A DNA stretch of 64,000 nt, from assembly GCA_005784505.1 (NCBI GenBank), contig VCAZ01000130.1, positions 1-64,000 on the forward strand, in the 5' to 3' direction. Below the pieces are notes generated by a model, which was given only the letters and a program-made list of their open reading frames with translations, did no database searches and was not told the origin of the DNA. Positions 1 through 11,955 of the stretch are shown one piece after another. Within the stretch, counting starts at the first letter, position 1. Each line of letters starts with the position of its first letter. The stretch comes from Bagarius yarrelli (lineage: Eukaryota > Chordata > Actinopteri > Siluriformes > Sisoridae). Made by a program: the position numbers and the translations under genes.

Positions 1-2298
1 TCTTAACAGGGTTTCTTGCTTTGATAAAATGGTTTGTACTCTCAATACACGAACTGTCTCTCTCTCTTTGTAAGACGCTCTGTGTTTTATTTAGTTTCTG
101 TATAGATACATATATTGCTGGGTTCTAGATTTTGACTGATACTGGTGGTATAAGAGATGTATGAGTCGGAAAGTCCCCACTGAAGCCCAGGTAAAAAATG
201 CACGCCCGCCACTGGTAGATATTGGTTTAGTTTATTTATAAACAGCAGTTCAAATTCCTATGCGTACAGGTTATGCTTATGTAGGTCTCGTGCATTAACA
301 GCCACATGGATGGCCGCTAAACAGAACATTTCCAAATTCCTTACATTGCCTCCACCGGTCTGTTCTCTTCCGGTGACCAGCCACCTTCTTGCTTTACTTC
401 GTGGTCCAGTTCTGCTGCTCACATTCCCATTGTGGAGTTTTTTACGTGGGACAAGGGGTCGCATGTACACCGTCAGACTGAACACCCTATAGGGCTGTAG
501 TTTTTAATTATGTTCTGACCTCAATTGCTTAACTCTTACGTCTGCCCATTTAGCCCGCTTCTAACCATCAGTTTTAAGACAAAATGTTCCTTGCTAATTA
601 TATATAATTCTCCACCACTCCAGGTGCCCTATTCTTTTCAGTGTTTTGCCTACTCAGTATCTTTCTGCATTTGATGGGTGGGGGAGAGAGAGCGAGATAA
701 TTTTCTAATTATTTTCTTTCTTGAATTAAAAACTATAAGTACACTTAAAAACAGTGAATTACAAAAGAACTATATAAAGCTGGCTAAGGCTTCAACCTCA
801 CCGTTCTGGACTCCATGCTGGGATGCTGAAAAAAGTTAATTCTTTTTCCCATAACTGTATTATCTTCTCTAAAGGGTGGAACCATGAACTGACAACACGT
901 TCCCATCCTGTTCGTCCCTCTTGACTCCTGACAGCGTGTAGTTGTACACCAAACCTAATGTGAAGCAGTACTGATATGAAATATTGCATAACTCGAATAA
1001 TAAGACTTAGACTCAAATCAGCGTTGCCAGCGTAGCGACGTGGGCACTGAATTCTTTATTTATTATGACTTTTTGAGTCTCATTTTTTTGTGCAACGTCT
1101 GCACTGATCGCTAATGTTCACTAACCAATCAATGACTACGTTTACACGTCACAATAATGAGATGTTTCCCATAATCAGAGTCGGACTGATCCATTATAGT
1201 TTTTATGTCAAGAGCAAAATCTTTTCAATTGAACATCACAAGCATTCAACTCATCGTGTACGTCTAAGCACAAGTACACATTGCTCGAGGTAATAACGTG
1301 TGTAGTGTTCACATGCCTGTAGATTTCTTAAAATCAGTACCCACCTGCGTTAGACTATTATGCTCGTATTATGCGTTATTTAGATAACGTAAACACATAT
1401 GCCAAATCTCATTCATAGAGGCTAACACAGATTACTATTTTCTCAACAACCAATCAATGAGACCATCTTCCACCCACACAACTCTTTTTCTGTTGTTTAA
1501 TTAAAATATTTATCAAAATAGGATAGAAAAAATATGCTATTCCACAGCACTACAAATTTAAATAATTATTAACTTTTTCTTTTTTTTTTTAATAACAATG
1601 TTTGGTGTATTATTTTCTCCTTTGATTAAATGTACTATCGTATTTTTACCTCTATAGATTTTGTGCTGCATTATAATTTATTAATGTATTAGTGGTTAAT
1701 GATTATTGATCGTGTAAACACGTTTTGTTACTTCCGCCTTAAAATCGCGGCGACACTGCCGTGTAGAAGCGCGCCCTTTACTTTGGATCGAGAGTCCAAC
1801 ATGTAACTCGGTTTCCCGCCATTCTCTTAACCGGAAGTAAAAAAACTGTGGAATAAGTGTAAAATATTCCCCTCTATATTTATCTGAGTTGAGATGTGGT
1901 GTATACGTTCCTCTTACCCTAAACACCATGCCTTCGTTTGCTCCTAAAAGAAACGAGCACTGAGTTTCATGCCGTTCTGACGGGACGGAAGCGCTACCGC
2001 GCGCTAAAAGTCGAGAAGAAGGGTTTCGGCAGACAGGACCACACATTCTCAGCACGACATGGATTTTGTTACTGTACGTCACTTCGCTTTCGAAACTGTA
2101 ATTCTTTTTCGCAATGCCTGAATTTCCACTACGTTTGCTCATTTAAAGCGCGCAGGTAAAAGCGCCCCCTACTGGACAGTATAGGCGTCATAGAACAACT
2201 TCCTTCTTTTCTGTATTTAACACCAGATGGGGCAGCATGAGTTCATTGAATTACACTTTAAAAAAAACTCAAAAGTATTTAGTACAAAAACTAAATAT
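1..2298. other. Intergenic stretch, no gene recognised
   Basis: No exon with a recognisable product is seen. The longest open frame (1696-2142, minus) has no domain I know. Around 1130-1700 there are motifs such as CGTTTACACG and CGTGTAAACACG, which resemble ends of small non-autonomous DNA transposons of fish. I cannot define boundaries, so this remains a suspicion. Confidence 0.4.
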
Positions 2299-2552
2299 AT
2301 ATACACTGCTCAAAAAACTAGGGAACCTAAAACAACACATCCGATAGCTGAATGAATGAAATATTCTTATTAAATACTTTGTTCTTTACATATTGAATGT
2401 GCTGACAACAAAAGCACACAAAAATTCAGGAAAATCTAATTTATAACCCTAGGTCTGGATTTTGGAGTCACACTCAGAAATTGAAGGGGGAAAAACACAC
2501 TACAGCGGCTCCACCTTTGATGTCATGGTCCTCAAACAAGTCAAAATGAGCC

Positions 2553-3276
2553 CTAGTGTGTGTGGGCCTCCACGTGCTTTATGAACCCTCCCCTACAATG
2601 CCTGGCATTCTGCCCCCCTGAATGAGGTAGCGGATGGGTCTCCCCTGCTGGATCTCCTCCCAACCTGACTAAAGCACCGCCAACTCCTGGACAGTCTGTG
2701 TGCAACGTGGCGTTGGTGGATGGATCGAGACCATGATGTCCCCAGATGTGCTCAATTGGATTCAGGTCTGGGACGGGGGCCAGTCCAATAGCCATCACTG
2801 CCCTTCGTCTTGCAGGACACACTCCAGCCACATGATGTCTAGCATGTCTTGCATTAGGATGACCCGGGGCAACCTGCACGGTGTTGGGCTGTAAGCACAC
2901 GCCCCCCCTGTTGACACCGGCCCTCATACCACCCTCATGGAGTCTGTTTCTGACCCGTTTGAGCAGACACATGCACATTTGTGGCCTCTAGATGTCATTT
3001 TGCAGGGCTCTGTCAGTGCTCCTACTTTTCCTCCTTGCACAACGGCAGAGGAGCGTCCTGCTGCTGGGTTGTTGCCCTCCTACGGCTCCCTCCACATCTC
3101 CTGAAATGTACTGGGCCAATCTCCGGGGAGCGCCTCCATGCTCTGGACACTATACGCTTACAGACACGAGCACCTTCTTGCCACAGCTTGCATTGATGTG
3201 CCATCCTGGATGAGCTGCACTACCGGAGCACTTGTGTGGGTTGGATACTCCGTCTCATGCTTCACTAGAGTGAAAG
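2553..3276 (-). pseudogene. Tc1-type transposase remnant
   Basis: Minus-strand translation of 2553-2978 contains PDLNPIEHIWG, the region around the last acidic residue of the Tc1 DDE catalytic triad. Upstream coding, about 2980-3276, keeps fragments of the N-terminal DNA-binding half, such as VVQLIQDGTSMQAVARR. Between the two, near 2885, the reading jumps from the end of the first half straight to the sequence just before the PDLNPIE motif. The central catalytic part, with the first aspartates, is therefore deleted. Frameshifts are also present. It is a dead copy. Confidence 0.7.
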
Positions 3277-3282
3277 CACCGC

Positions 3283-4771
3283 TGTCGGAACTCAGAGCCC
3301 GCTCTGACAGACACATTCGCAGGGTGCCTCGTGTTGAGTCATTACCACTCTCAACTGTTAAAGAAATAATAAACTTTTTAAACAAATAAAATTCTTGAGT
3401 CCAATTGAGAAAAGCAAAAAACAAGCATCAAGGATCCCAGAACAATCGTTCAGCCTAAATGGCACAAACAAAGTAAGACCTCTGTGCAGAGTACAATACC
3501 AAGGCAAAGCAAAGAGTTACTGTCAAATCCTGCCCTTTTTATACCTGCCGATTTCAGCCCCCCTTGGTTTTTACTAACAGTTCCCATTATTTTCCACACT
3601 TTTGCTGAGGTGTAATGTAAAAATCTTTTCTTTCCTCTTATCCAGAGTTACAACTGCCCCTCGCAGGTGCAGTCTCCTCCGGAAAAATGATTTACCATTA
3701 AAAACGCAATATTTTGTAAAGTATGCATCTTAAAATGAATTACCATTAAAAACCGAATGCTGACCTCTTGTTTTAAAAAAAACCCCCACAACATTGCTTA
3801 TATAACCTGTTCCAACCCCGTTTCGGCCACAAACAAGGCTTATTTCACTCTGGGACTTTTCTTTTCTGTTATATTGTCTACAACAGCAATGTCGTAAGTT
3901 CTATTCTTTCTTACATTCTGTTTTGGGTGAGTGTTATATATTTCATATTTTTATCGTGCTTAATTTCAAGATCACCTATTTAGTTTCTTCTTCTTAATTT
4001 CAGGTTACTTAACACACAGCTGCTACTTATCCTACTTTTTCTATGAGTTTATTATATTGAAAAGACATCATGACCAGTGGTACTCAATTAAATTCCTTTC
4101 TTATTTCTCTAGCCCGCTTAACTACGGAACGTAGAGAAACCTCAGACGAATGTGTTGCGTTCTCAGCTAGCCTGTCTAACTGGGAAATCTGGTGTTTTTC
4201 TGGATCGTCCTTCATCTACACACACTCACGAAACTTCACCTGTTCGTGTACCTTTTTTCTACTCGAACCTGTGATGTAGGAACCCAACCTGACTTTGTGA
4301 TCCCTCCGGATCTCACTAACAGTGCTGGGCCCTCCATTCGTTCAATGAGTTCCGTTCACCTCACCTCCCCCCGTTCTTTCCAAGGCATCACCGGTGTTTG
4401 TTCTCTGACTAGTCATCATCAGTCGATTCCTCCTCTCCTCCTTCTGCCAACCACGCCGACGAGGTTGATGTTATTTCCACTTAATTAGCGTATGGGCTTT
4501 CCAATAACCTGTTTCCACTCTGTACAGTTGTGGCTGTGTTTTCCTGATTTTGTATTACAACTAGACTACTTTATTTGTGCACACACACTTCTATGATTAG
4601 TTTTATATTTTGAGTAAAACTTTTTGATAGCACCCATCCTGTTCTTTTTCCCTTGTTTTTCCTTCCTCCTACATCATATTCAGCCTCACGCTCTATTCTT
4701 CCTTTTTAGTGCTACGCCTAATAGTATATTGTATAATTCGCTATATTATCCTTCATAGTATTTTTTCAACA
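3283..4771. mobile_element. Probable solo LTR inside the Tc1 copy
   Basis: Removing this 1489-bp block rejoins the Tc1 sequence exactly (GAAAGCACCGCCATCATTC). The block starts TGTCGG and ends CAACA, giving the TGT...ACA ends usual for long terminal repeats, and CCGC is duplicated on both sides (3279-3282 and 4772-4775). If the flanking CA is also counted the duplication is CACCGC and the insert is 2 bp shorter. No coding frame for gag, pol or env is seen. AATAAA lies near 3385 and a TATATAA near 3798. Strand and family (ERV or Gypsy) cannot be told from this alone. Confidence 0.6.
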
Positions 4772-5284
4772 CCGCCATCATTCAAAGTGACCAAAACATC
4801 AGCCAGAGCAAGGAACTGAAGAAGTGGTCCTGTGGTCACCACCTTCAGAACCACTCCTTTATTGGGGGTTCTTGCTAATTGCCTTAATTTCCGCCTGTTG
4901 TCTTTCCATTTGCACAACCAGCATGTGAAATTAATATCAATCAGCATTGTTGCTTCCTAAGTGGCATTTTGATTTCACAGAAGTGTGTTGACGTGGAAGT
5001 TTACATGGTTGTTTAAAGTGTTCCCTTTATTTTTTTGATCAGAGGAGGTGGGTGAGAGTAGAATGTTGGTTAAGAGCTGACTCCATCATAGACATACCCT
5101 CATCCTCTGCATAAGACGTTGAGGCTATAGCAGCTTCTCCTTCAGTGCAGACGGTTACAAAACACCCTCCGTGTAGGAAGAAGCGGTTCGCAGGTCTTTC
5201 ATACCCACTCGCGTTTAGCTGTATAAACTCACAGTCTAACTACAGATGCACATCACTGGAGATACTTTTAGATTTTTAAAAATG

Positions 5285-5440
5285 TTATCGTAAACTGTTT
5301 TGTATTTCTCACAATTGCACTTTTCTATTGCACATTTTTTTCTATTTTCCTACTTTGCACGGAGTGTTTTTGTATCGAGCACCGTACAATTTAATTTCCC
5401 ACCGTGGGACAATAAAGCTTATCTTATCTTATCTTACTTT
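5285..5440 (+). repeat. LINE-like 3' end with CTTAT repeats
   Basis: A low-complexity TTGCAC/TTTTCTATT stretch is followed by ACAATTTAATTTCCCACCG, then GGGACAATAAAG and a short (CTTAT)n tail. This pattern is a familiar high-copy 3' end in fish genomes. The microsatellite tail points to target-primed insertion on the plus strand. The family assignment (L2/Rex-like) is from memory only. Confidence 0.45.
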
Positions 5441-6540
5441 CTTACTTACAGAAATCCATTAGGGACACGCTATTTGTGTCTTTAACCATATTGTGAAACT
5501 TTATTACTCGAAGCTTTCACACGTTGCACATACTGACACCTTGGGTCGCTTGTAATTAATCAACGGTAAAAAAGTTTCCCTGAGATTGATCCCTCTGCAC
5601 TTTTTGTGATGAAAGATAATTTTTTGGGATTGTGGCCTGTTGCACATTTAAAGAGTTTTTGTCTGTTTGTACGTGCTGCGTTATTATATCATTTTTATTT
5701 GGATTTTTTGGAAGGCGTTTTATACAAGAATCTAATGACCAGTATTTTCTAATAATATATTTATTTTTCTATCCTATTGTTTTTATACAGAAATTTTTTT
5801 TTGTCTATAAAACATTTGTTTAGTATATTTAGCAAAGACTTGAAACATATTTGGATACATCTTCACTCAGCAATCCAGCAACAATGATGTTTAATAACAC
5901 TGAAAATAAATATATATTTTTTTAATCTACCGAATCATAAAAAATGTATAATATGACTGAATTAACTTCGACGGTAGCAATTTTATGAATTGCTTTGATT
6001 ACATCTGCAGCTTTATTTAAAAAGCTTCATTACATTTTCTCCTAATCTCAAACTCTGGACTGGGAAAACCTTTGTTCAATGTTGACGTTTGAGGTGGGAA
6101 GAGAAAGATTCTATTAAACAGAATTTTTTTCTATTGTTGTTTTATTGACCCTTTCTTATTTATTTATTTTTTAAATCTAAATTTCCAAGATATGATCTAA
6201 TATCTGTCATTTTAGAATAATCTTAATTTACCACGAAGCAAATGACCTTAAAATCTACTGAAGAAATTAGTTTTTTGTTTTTTTGATTTGTTATTTGTTT
6301 TCTAACGTGTTATTTTGTATTCTGATTTTTTTGGGGGGTTTTTTGTTTTCGAATTTGTTTTTCTTTTGCACTTCTCGTCCACCGTATTTCTGGACACCCC
6401 GAAGCGGTCAGTGGTGTTGTGTGACGGGCCCAAGCTTCCGACGTTAGAAATTACGTATTAAGCCAAATGAATCAAGCGCCGGTTCAGTGATTCAATGTTT
6501 CCGTTTCGGTTTTCGCACAAGCTTTGAAACCTGGCGTCGA
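5441..6540. other. AT-rich intergenic sequence upstream of mkrn2
   Basis: No gene or strong repeat is recognised. T-rich runs dominate 5750-6370. The composition becomes CpG-richer from about 6370, approaching the mkrn2 start. Confidence 0.4.
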
Positions 6541-6542
6541 CG

Positions 6543-6550
6543 TTACGTCA
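6543..6550 (+). promoter_or_regulatory. CRE-like site in the presumed mkrn2 promoter
   Basis: TTACGTCA, one base off the CREB/ATF palindrome, lies about 50 bp before the first mkrn2 codons in a CpG-rich stretch. No TATA box is evident. Its role is inferred from position only. Confidence 0.3.
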
Positions 6551-6594
6551 CTACGTATGCGAACAGGAAGAAAATATCAACCGCGTATATCTGA

Positions 6595-9500
6595 ATGAAA
6601 TAGTCACAAGCAATCACCTGCAGGTAACCTGGCGAACCTAGGAAAAGCTAAGCGCAAGATGTAACGAATCCGAGGTTGACATGACGACACGGTGTCACGT
6701 TGCTTTGATGTTGAAGAATGGTGCAGTGTTATCTCGCTGGCTAGCGCGCTGCTAAGAGTGTTCTCTTTGTGTTCTGACAGCAATACCTGAATTTGCATAT
6801 CTTAGCAGAAATAGTTTAGTAGATTAAATAAGCCTGCGTGTGAAAAATTGTTGATTTATAGCCGAATGTCACTCCGTTCTCCCTATAAGAGTGCACCACA
6901 TAGAGTCTGTACGTGTGGTTTGTAACGGTCTTTGTTGTGCCATGTGTTTACTATCGGAATTATTTTGGGACAAGTTACGCTCTATTATAATGCCTCCAAA
7001 ACGTTAGCTATCTACATATGTATTTATCCGAATTATAACTGAATCCCTCCTAATTTCTCTTTGCAGATATTTCCTTCATGGTGTGTGTCGAGAGGGAACC
7101 GGTGCATGTTTTCCACGATCTGGCAACCGCAACCCTCAACACTATTAAATTTTATCAGAAAGTGTATGTGCTTATGGATATCGTGCAGGTAAGTTCCCAA
7201 AAAAGTCTGTAGATTGAAGATTAATATTCTGCATTTGGTGTAATAGATTTGTCATTAGTAAGTTCTGTTTTTCTTCACAGATACGACCACGTCAAGCCGG
7301 GGGGTCGTGGAGGTGGACCTCCTCCCATAGATCACACAAACAGAGCCGGTAGTGCAGGAGCGTCTGTCTTACCCTCTACAGGACCTGGACCTCCACCGGG
7401 GGCCACGAAATTACTAAGAAACCCATCGTTCTAAGGACAGAGGTAGAAAATCCATTGTACTTTTCTCTCCCTCCACTATTCATCTTCATAGTGTCCCTAA
7501 CTTCTATTTCGTTTGTTGGCTTTGTATGTGTTTTATATACATGTTATATAGTAAATTAATCCACCTATTGAAATATAAGAAGAATAGAAATATTTTATGG
7601 TAATTTATAAGGATAAGGAACACTTTTTTTGGTCCTAATTAGTGAATTTTTTAAACCCCCATCACAATACATCATTGAAATATATTTTCAATTTGTATTT
7701 TCGATAATTCTGACATCCTGACACTTTTGTGTGCTAGCTTTAGGCAGTGAGAGTCGAGGGCAGCCGTACAGCTGTGAAAGCGCGAGCTCTGGTTGCTGGT
7801 TACAGATACGTCTCTCAGTCAAACCTCACAGCTACCTGGATGCTATCCGCTCAGGGCTAGAGAGCGCAGCCACAGCCAGCCCGTACCCTGATATATCACA
7901 ACCGGGACTACTTTGCCCTTACGCAGCTGCCGGCCATTGTCACTATGGCGATACTTGCCCGTATTTGCATGGCGAGATGTGTGAAATTTGCCGGTTACAA
8001 GTTTTGCACCCGCATGATCCTGTACAAAGGGCAGCACATGAGAAGGTGAGGGGCAGTGTGTATAACAACGTCTTAATTTGTCCTCATCTGAGCTCTTTAC
8101 TGATATATATATTTGAAGAGAAAGAGAGTTCTCAGTGTAAATTCTAGTTATGGAAATTAATAGATTATATATATTCGACCAATATAGAATTTAGTGTTTA
8201 ACATTTAGTTAAATAATAACTAAGAATAATCTTTTAAATAAGGATTAATTAATAAACCATTTTAACCCATGTAGTATTTACTATATTTTTAGGTTTAGGA
8301 GATCAGTTATATATAAAAAAAAGATGCAGTTTATTTAATTTGTTTATTTACTGTATCAGATTTTTAATAGGGCGATAGTTTGCGTAGACTTTGTTAGTAT
8401 TTGTTAGCATTGCCTTTTGACTGCTTGAACTGACGAATGCTTGGTGTTGTCTTTCACATCCGTCTATGACTACTGGAATTTTTTGTTCATTTCCTCTTAC
8501 AGAACTGGATGTAGTCAGTCATCGGGCTTTTCTTGCTCTTTTATGCTTTTGCGGTTCAGTCCATAATTTCTTAATTCAGGTCTACGATGTGAGGTGTCAT
8601 TCAATATTTTTTCTATTTTTGCATTTTGTTAAAAAAGAACACCAGTTTCTGAACAAATGTGGATGTACTGCTGATTTCTTGGATGGTGTTTCAGGTATTT
8701 CTGCAGTGCTTTCCAAAGTTTTCTGGGGCAGAGTTACTTTTTTGTCTTGTTGGAATTAGAGAACACTCCTACAAAATATTCTCAGCAGAAGAGCAGCTTA
8801 TCATTGTTTTTTTTTGTTGTTTGTTTTTTCTTTTGCTTTGTTTTGCAAGGCTGGAAATCCATTGCTGAAATTCCTTGCTGTAATGGACAGCACATCTGAT
8901 GGTTGAACAAGCATTTTGAAAAGTAGAGGAATACGTCACACCTGGCGTTTTCCACCAGTTTTTAGGGCACGATATGTGATCCCTTTTGTGGTGCCATCTG
9001 TTGCCTGTGTCCCGAAACTTTTTCTTTTACCAGCATTTCTTTTACCAAGTTTTTGTCTTGGGGTTAGGTTAACCCTTTTGGAGTTTATTTGTACCTTTTT
9101 ATTGTTTATTTGTATCCTTTTTCCTAAATGGTGCAGCATTTGTGGGATTTTTATATTTGCATGCAGGTGTGTGAACAGATGCTTAAATGATTTTGTGAAT
9201 TGTCTTAGAAAGAAACCAAATTTGTGGAGTTTAAACTGAAATAAATTTGTGCCTAAATGTTTAAAATAACCTGCCAAAAGAAACATATATTAACTTGTAA
9301 CCTGTGAATGTGAAAGTTTTTGGCTTGGCAAGCAGTTGTTGTTAAAAGGTTTAAATCTCTTCAGGTGTGTATGATTGCGTTCGAGAAGGACATGGAGCAG
9401 GCTTTCGCTGTGCAGCAGAGCCAGGACAAAGTGTGCACTATCTGCATGGAGGTGGTGTATGAGAAGGCGTCTCCGTCCGAGCGGCGCTTTGGCATCCTTT

Positions 9501-11903
9501 CCAGCTGCTGTCACACCTACTGCCTCAGCTGTATTCGTCAGTGGCGCTGCGCCAAGCAGTTTGACAACAAGATCATCAAGTAAGTTAGTTTTATTTAAGA
9601 AATGACCAAAAACTACCGCTGCATCATCAAACGTTCTGTCTTGATGGTGTCACCAGTTTTAAACCGCAACACAGGTCATGTCACTTGCCCCCCACAGAAA
9701 CTCCCTCCACTATCATTTTCATTTTTTTTAATATAGTTTTTTATTTAATATTTACAATATAACCCTATTGTAGCGGTGTGACCAGACGCTTATCCCACGA
9801 GACGAGACACGAGACTGGTTTCACAAGAACGAGAAATCCTCAAAATGATCTTGAAAACGACAAAATTCAGATGCACAAATTTATAAAATTAAACTACTAT
9901 TTTAATGATTTATAAACGATATTTAACAACATATAAATGCTGCAAAATGTTCTGCCACAAACTATTTTTGCCACGTCCGTATTAAATTGTGTGTGCAGTT
10001 GTAGCAGCTTCTGCTTGGACGTTAATACTGTGACAGCTGTTGAACTCCGGTGGGAAAAAAAACAGCCATGCATCTCACCCACGACATGCGCAACATCAAG
10101 TCCAGCCTGTGTAGCAAGGTTTATTTTGTAAATGAAGCATTTGCTGTGCGACTCAAATCCTGCTTCGCGTACAGACACATCTATATTACGCGCATTGTCT
10201 GTTACAATAGCAATGCAGATCATGTTAGCAGAGGTGTATGGTATTTATTTCGTACAGTTTTGGCATATTGTCTTTGTCTTGTCTGTCCTTCGTTCGCCCT
10301 TTCTTATTTTCACTGAAAAACCAAAATGTTGACACACAATTAATTAAAATGTGGCAGGGCATCTTCTATAGTTACATTCTCACGAGAGCAGTCGGATCTC
10401 GGACCAGATCTCGTATCACTCAATTGCAATGAAGTTGGGACGTTGTATAAAATGCGGAATACAGCTGTCAAAAGAGGAATAAAAGCGGAATACAATGTCC
10501 TGCAAATCGTTGTTGACCCGTATTGAATAAAAAACACAACGCAAAGATATGCAATGTTCAAACTGATAAACTTGACTGTTTTTTGCAAATGCATTTTTGA
10601 CATTTAGCAGACGCCCCTATCTAGAGTAATTGACATTTTATCTCATTGATCCAACTGAGCAATTGTGGGTTAAGAGCATTGCTCAGGGGCCCAACAGTGG
10701 TAGTTTAGTGGTGCAGGGAATTGAAACTATAATCTTCGGATCACCAGTCCAGCTCCTTAACCTCTTACCACTATTTCTAGTTTTAAATTTGATGCCTGCA
10801 ACAACATGTTCTATAAGAGCTGGGACAGGGGCAACAAAAGACTGGGAAAGTTGGGGAATGCTCCGAAAACATTTGCTTGAAACATTCCATAGGTAAACAA
10901 GTTTATTGGAAGCAGGTGAGCGTATAAAATGATAAAAGGAGGATGACTTTGTGAACACTAAGCAAATAGTCTAACAATTTAGGAAAAACGCTGATCCTTG
11001 TACTGCATTAAAAATAGACATTATTCTGTGAAGGATATTACCATGTGGGATCAGGAACACTTCGGAAAACCAATGTCGGTTAGCGCAGATTGCCACAACA
11101 TCTACAAGTCTACTACTTCAAACTGTATTATTCAAAGGGAAAGTTTTGCATCAACAACACCCAGAAACGTGAAGTGTTGTGGGAGGAAAATTAATTATTG
11201 TTGTTGTTATTAATGCAAAATATTTTTTTTAAATGTATATTCAAAATATTGTAATAATGTGTTTGTATTAAAGTGTGTAAAGCCCATGCTCTGTGTGATA
11301 CGCAGGTCTTGTCCAGAATGCCGGGTGGTGTCAGAGTTTGTTATTCCCAGCATGTACTGGGTGGAAGATCAGGAGGAAAAGAATCGTCTCATCGAAGAGT
11401 TTAAATCTGGAGTCAGGTGAGGACCAAAAACAGTCATCTTAATTTTTCCTGACCAAAAATGTCCTAACAGTGCAGTACAACAAAATAATAAATTTGTCAT
11501 CCAAGGATTTGTCAGTATATTCACAGTTCGCTCACACATACTATAACTTCATACAGCTAAATAATTTTTTAGCATTGTTAGCAGAGTACCAAGTGTACCA
11601 AACAGTGCAAATAAAAAAAACTGTGTAAATACTGCAGACTATTTATTTATTATCCTTCACCATCACAGAATTCTTATGAGCTATGCATCATCAGTGTTAC
11701 TTTCACATTTCTACTATTCATTAGAAAAGATTATAAGATTGTGGTGTTGTAGAATGTTTGTTGCGTTATAGAAAGTACATGATGTTTTTTTTTTTTTATA
11801 ATCCAGAATAGAATATTGCCTGATAAAGTTTGCATACATCATTTAGTGTGTTTTTGATTCACTGCTTGCAAACAGCCCACTGTAACAGGCTGCAATGCCA
11901 CAG

Positions 11904-11955
<52 letters not shown>

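Larger units (their letters stand above)
2304..5046 (-). mobile_element. Decayed Tc1/mariner-family transposon, split by a later insertion
   Basis: The left end has CACTGCTCAAAAAA followed by a GGGAAC block, next to a TA. The right end (about 5010-5046) carries the degraded inverted counterpart, GTTCCCTTTATTTTTTTGATC. These match terminal sequences I recall from a common Tc1-like family of fish. The transposase runs on the minus strand and is interrupted twice: by an internal deletion, and by a 1.49-kb insert at 3283-4771. Both ends have point changes, so the copy is old and cannot be autonomous. Confidence 0.75.

Noticed and set aside
1696..2142. 148-codon minus-strand open frame as a gene
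   Set aside because: No recognisable domain, no splice partner and no support from codon pattern; chance frame in CpG-richer sequence.
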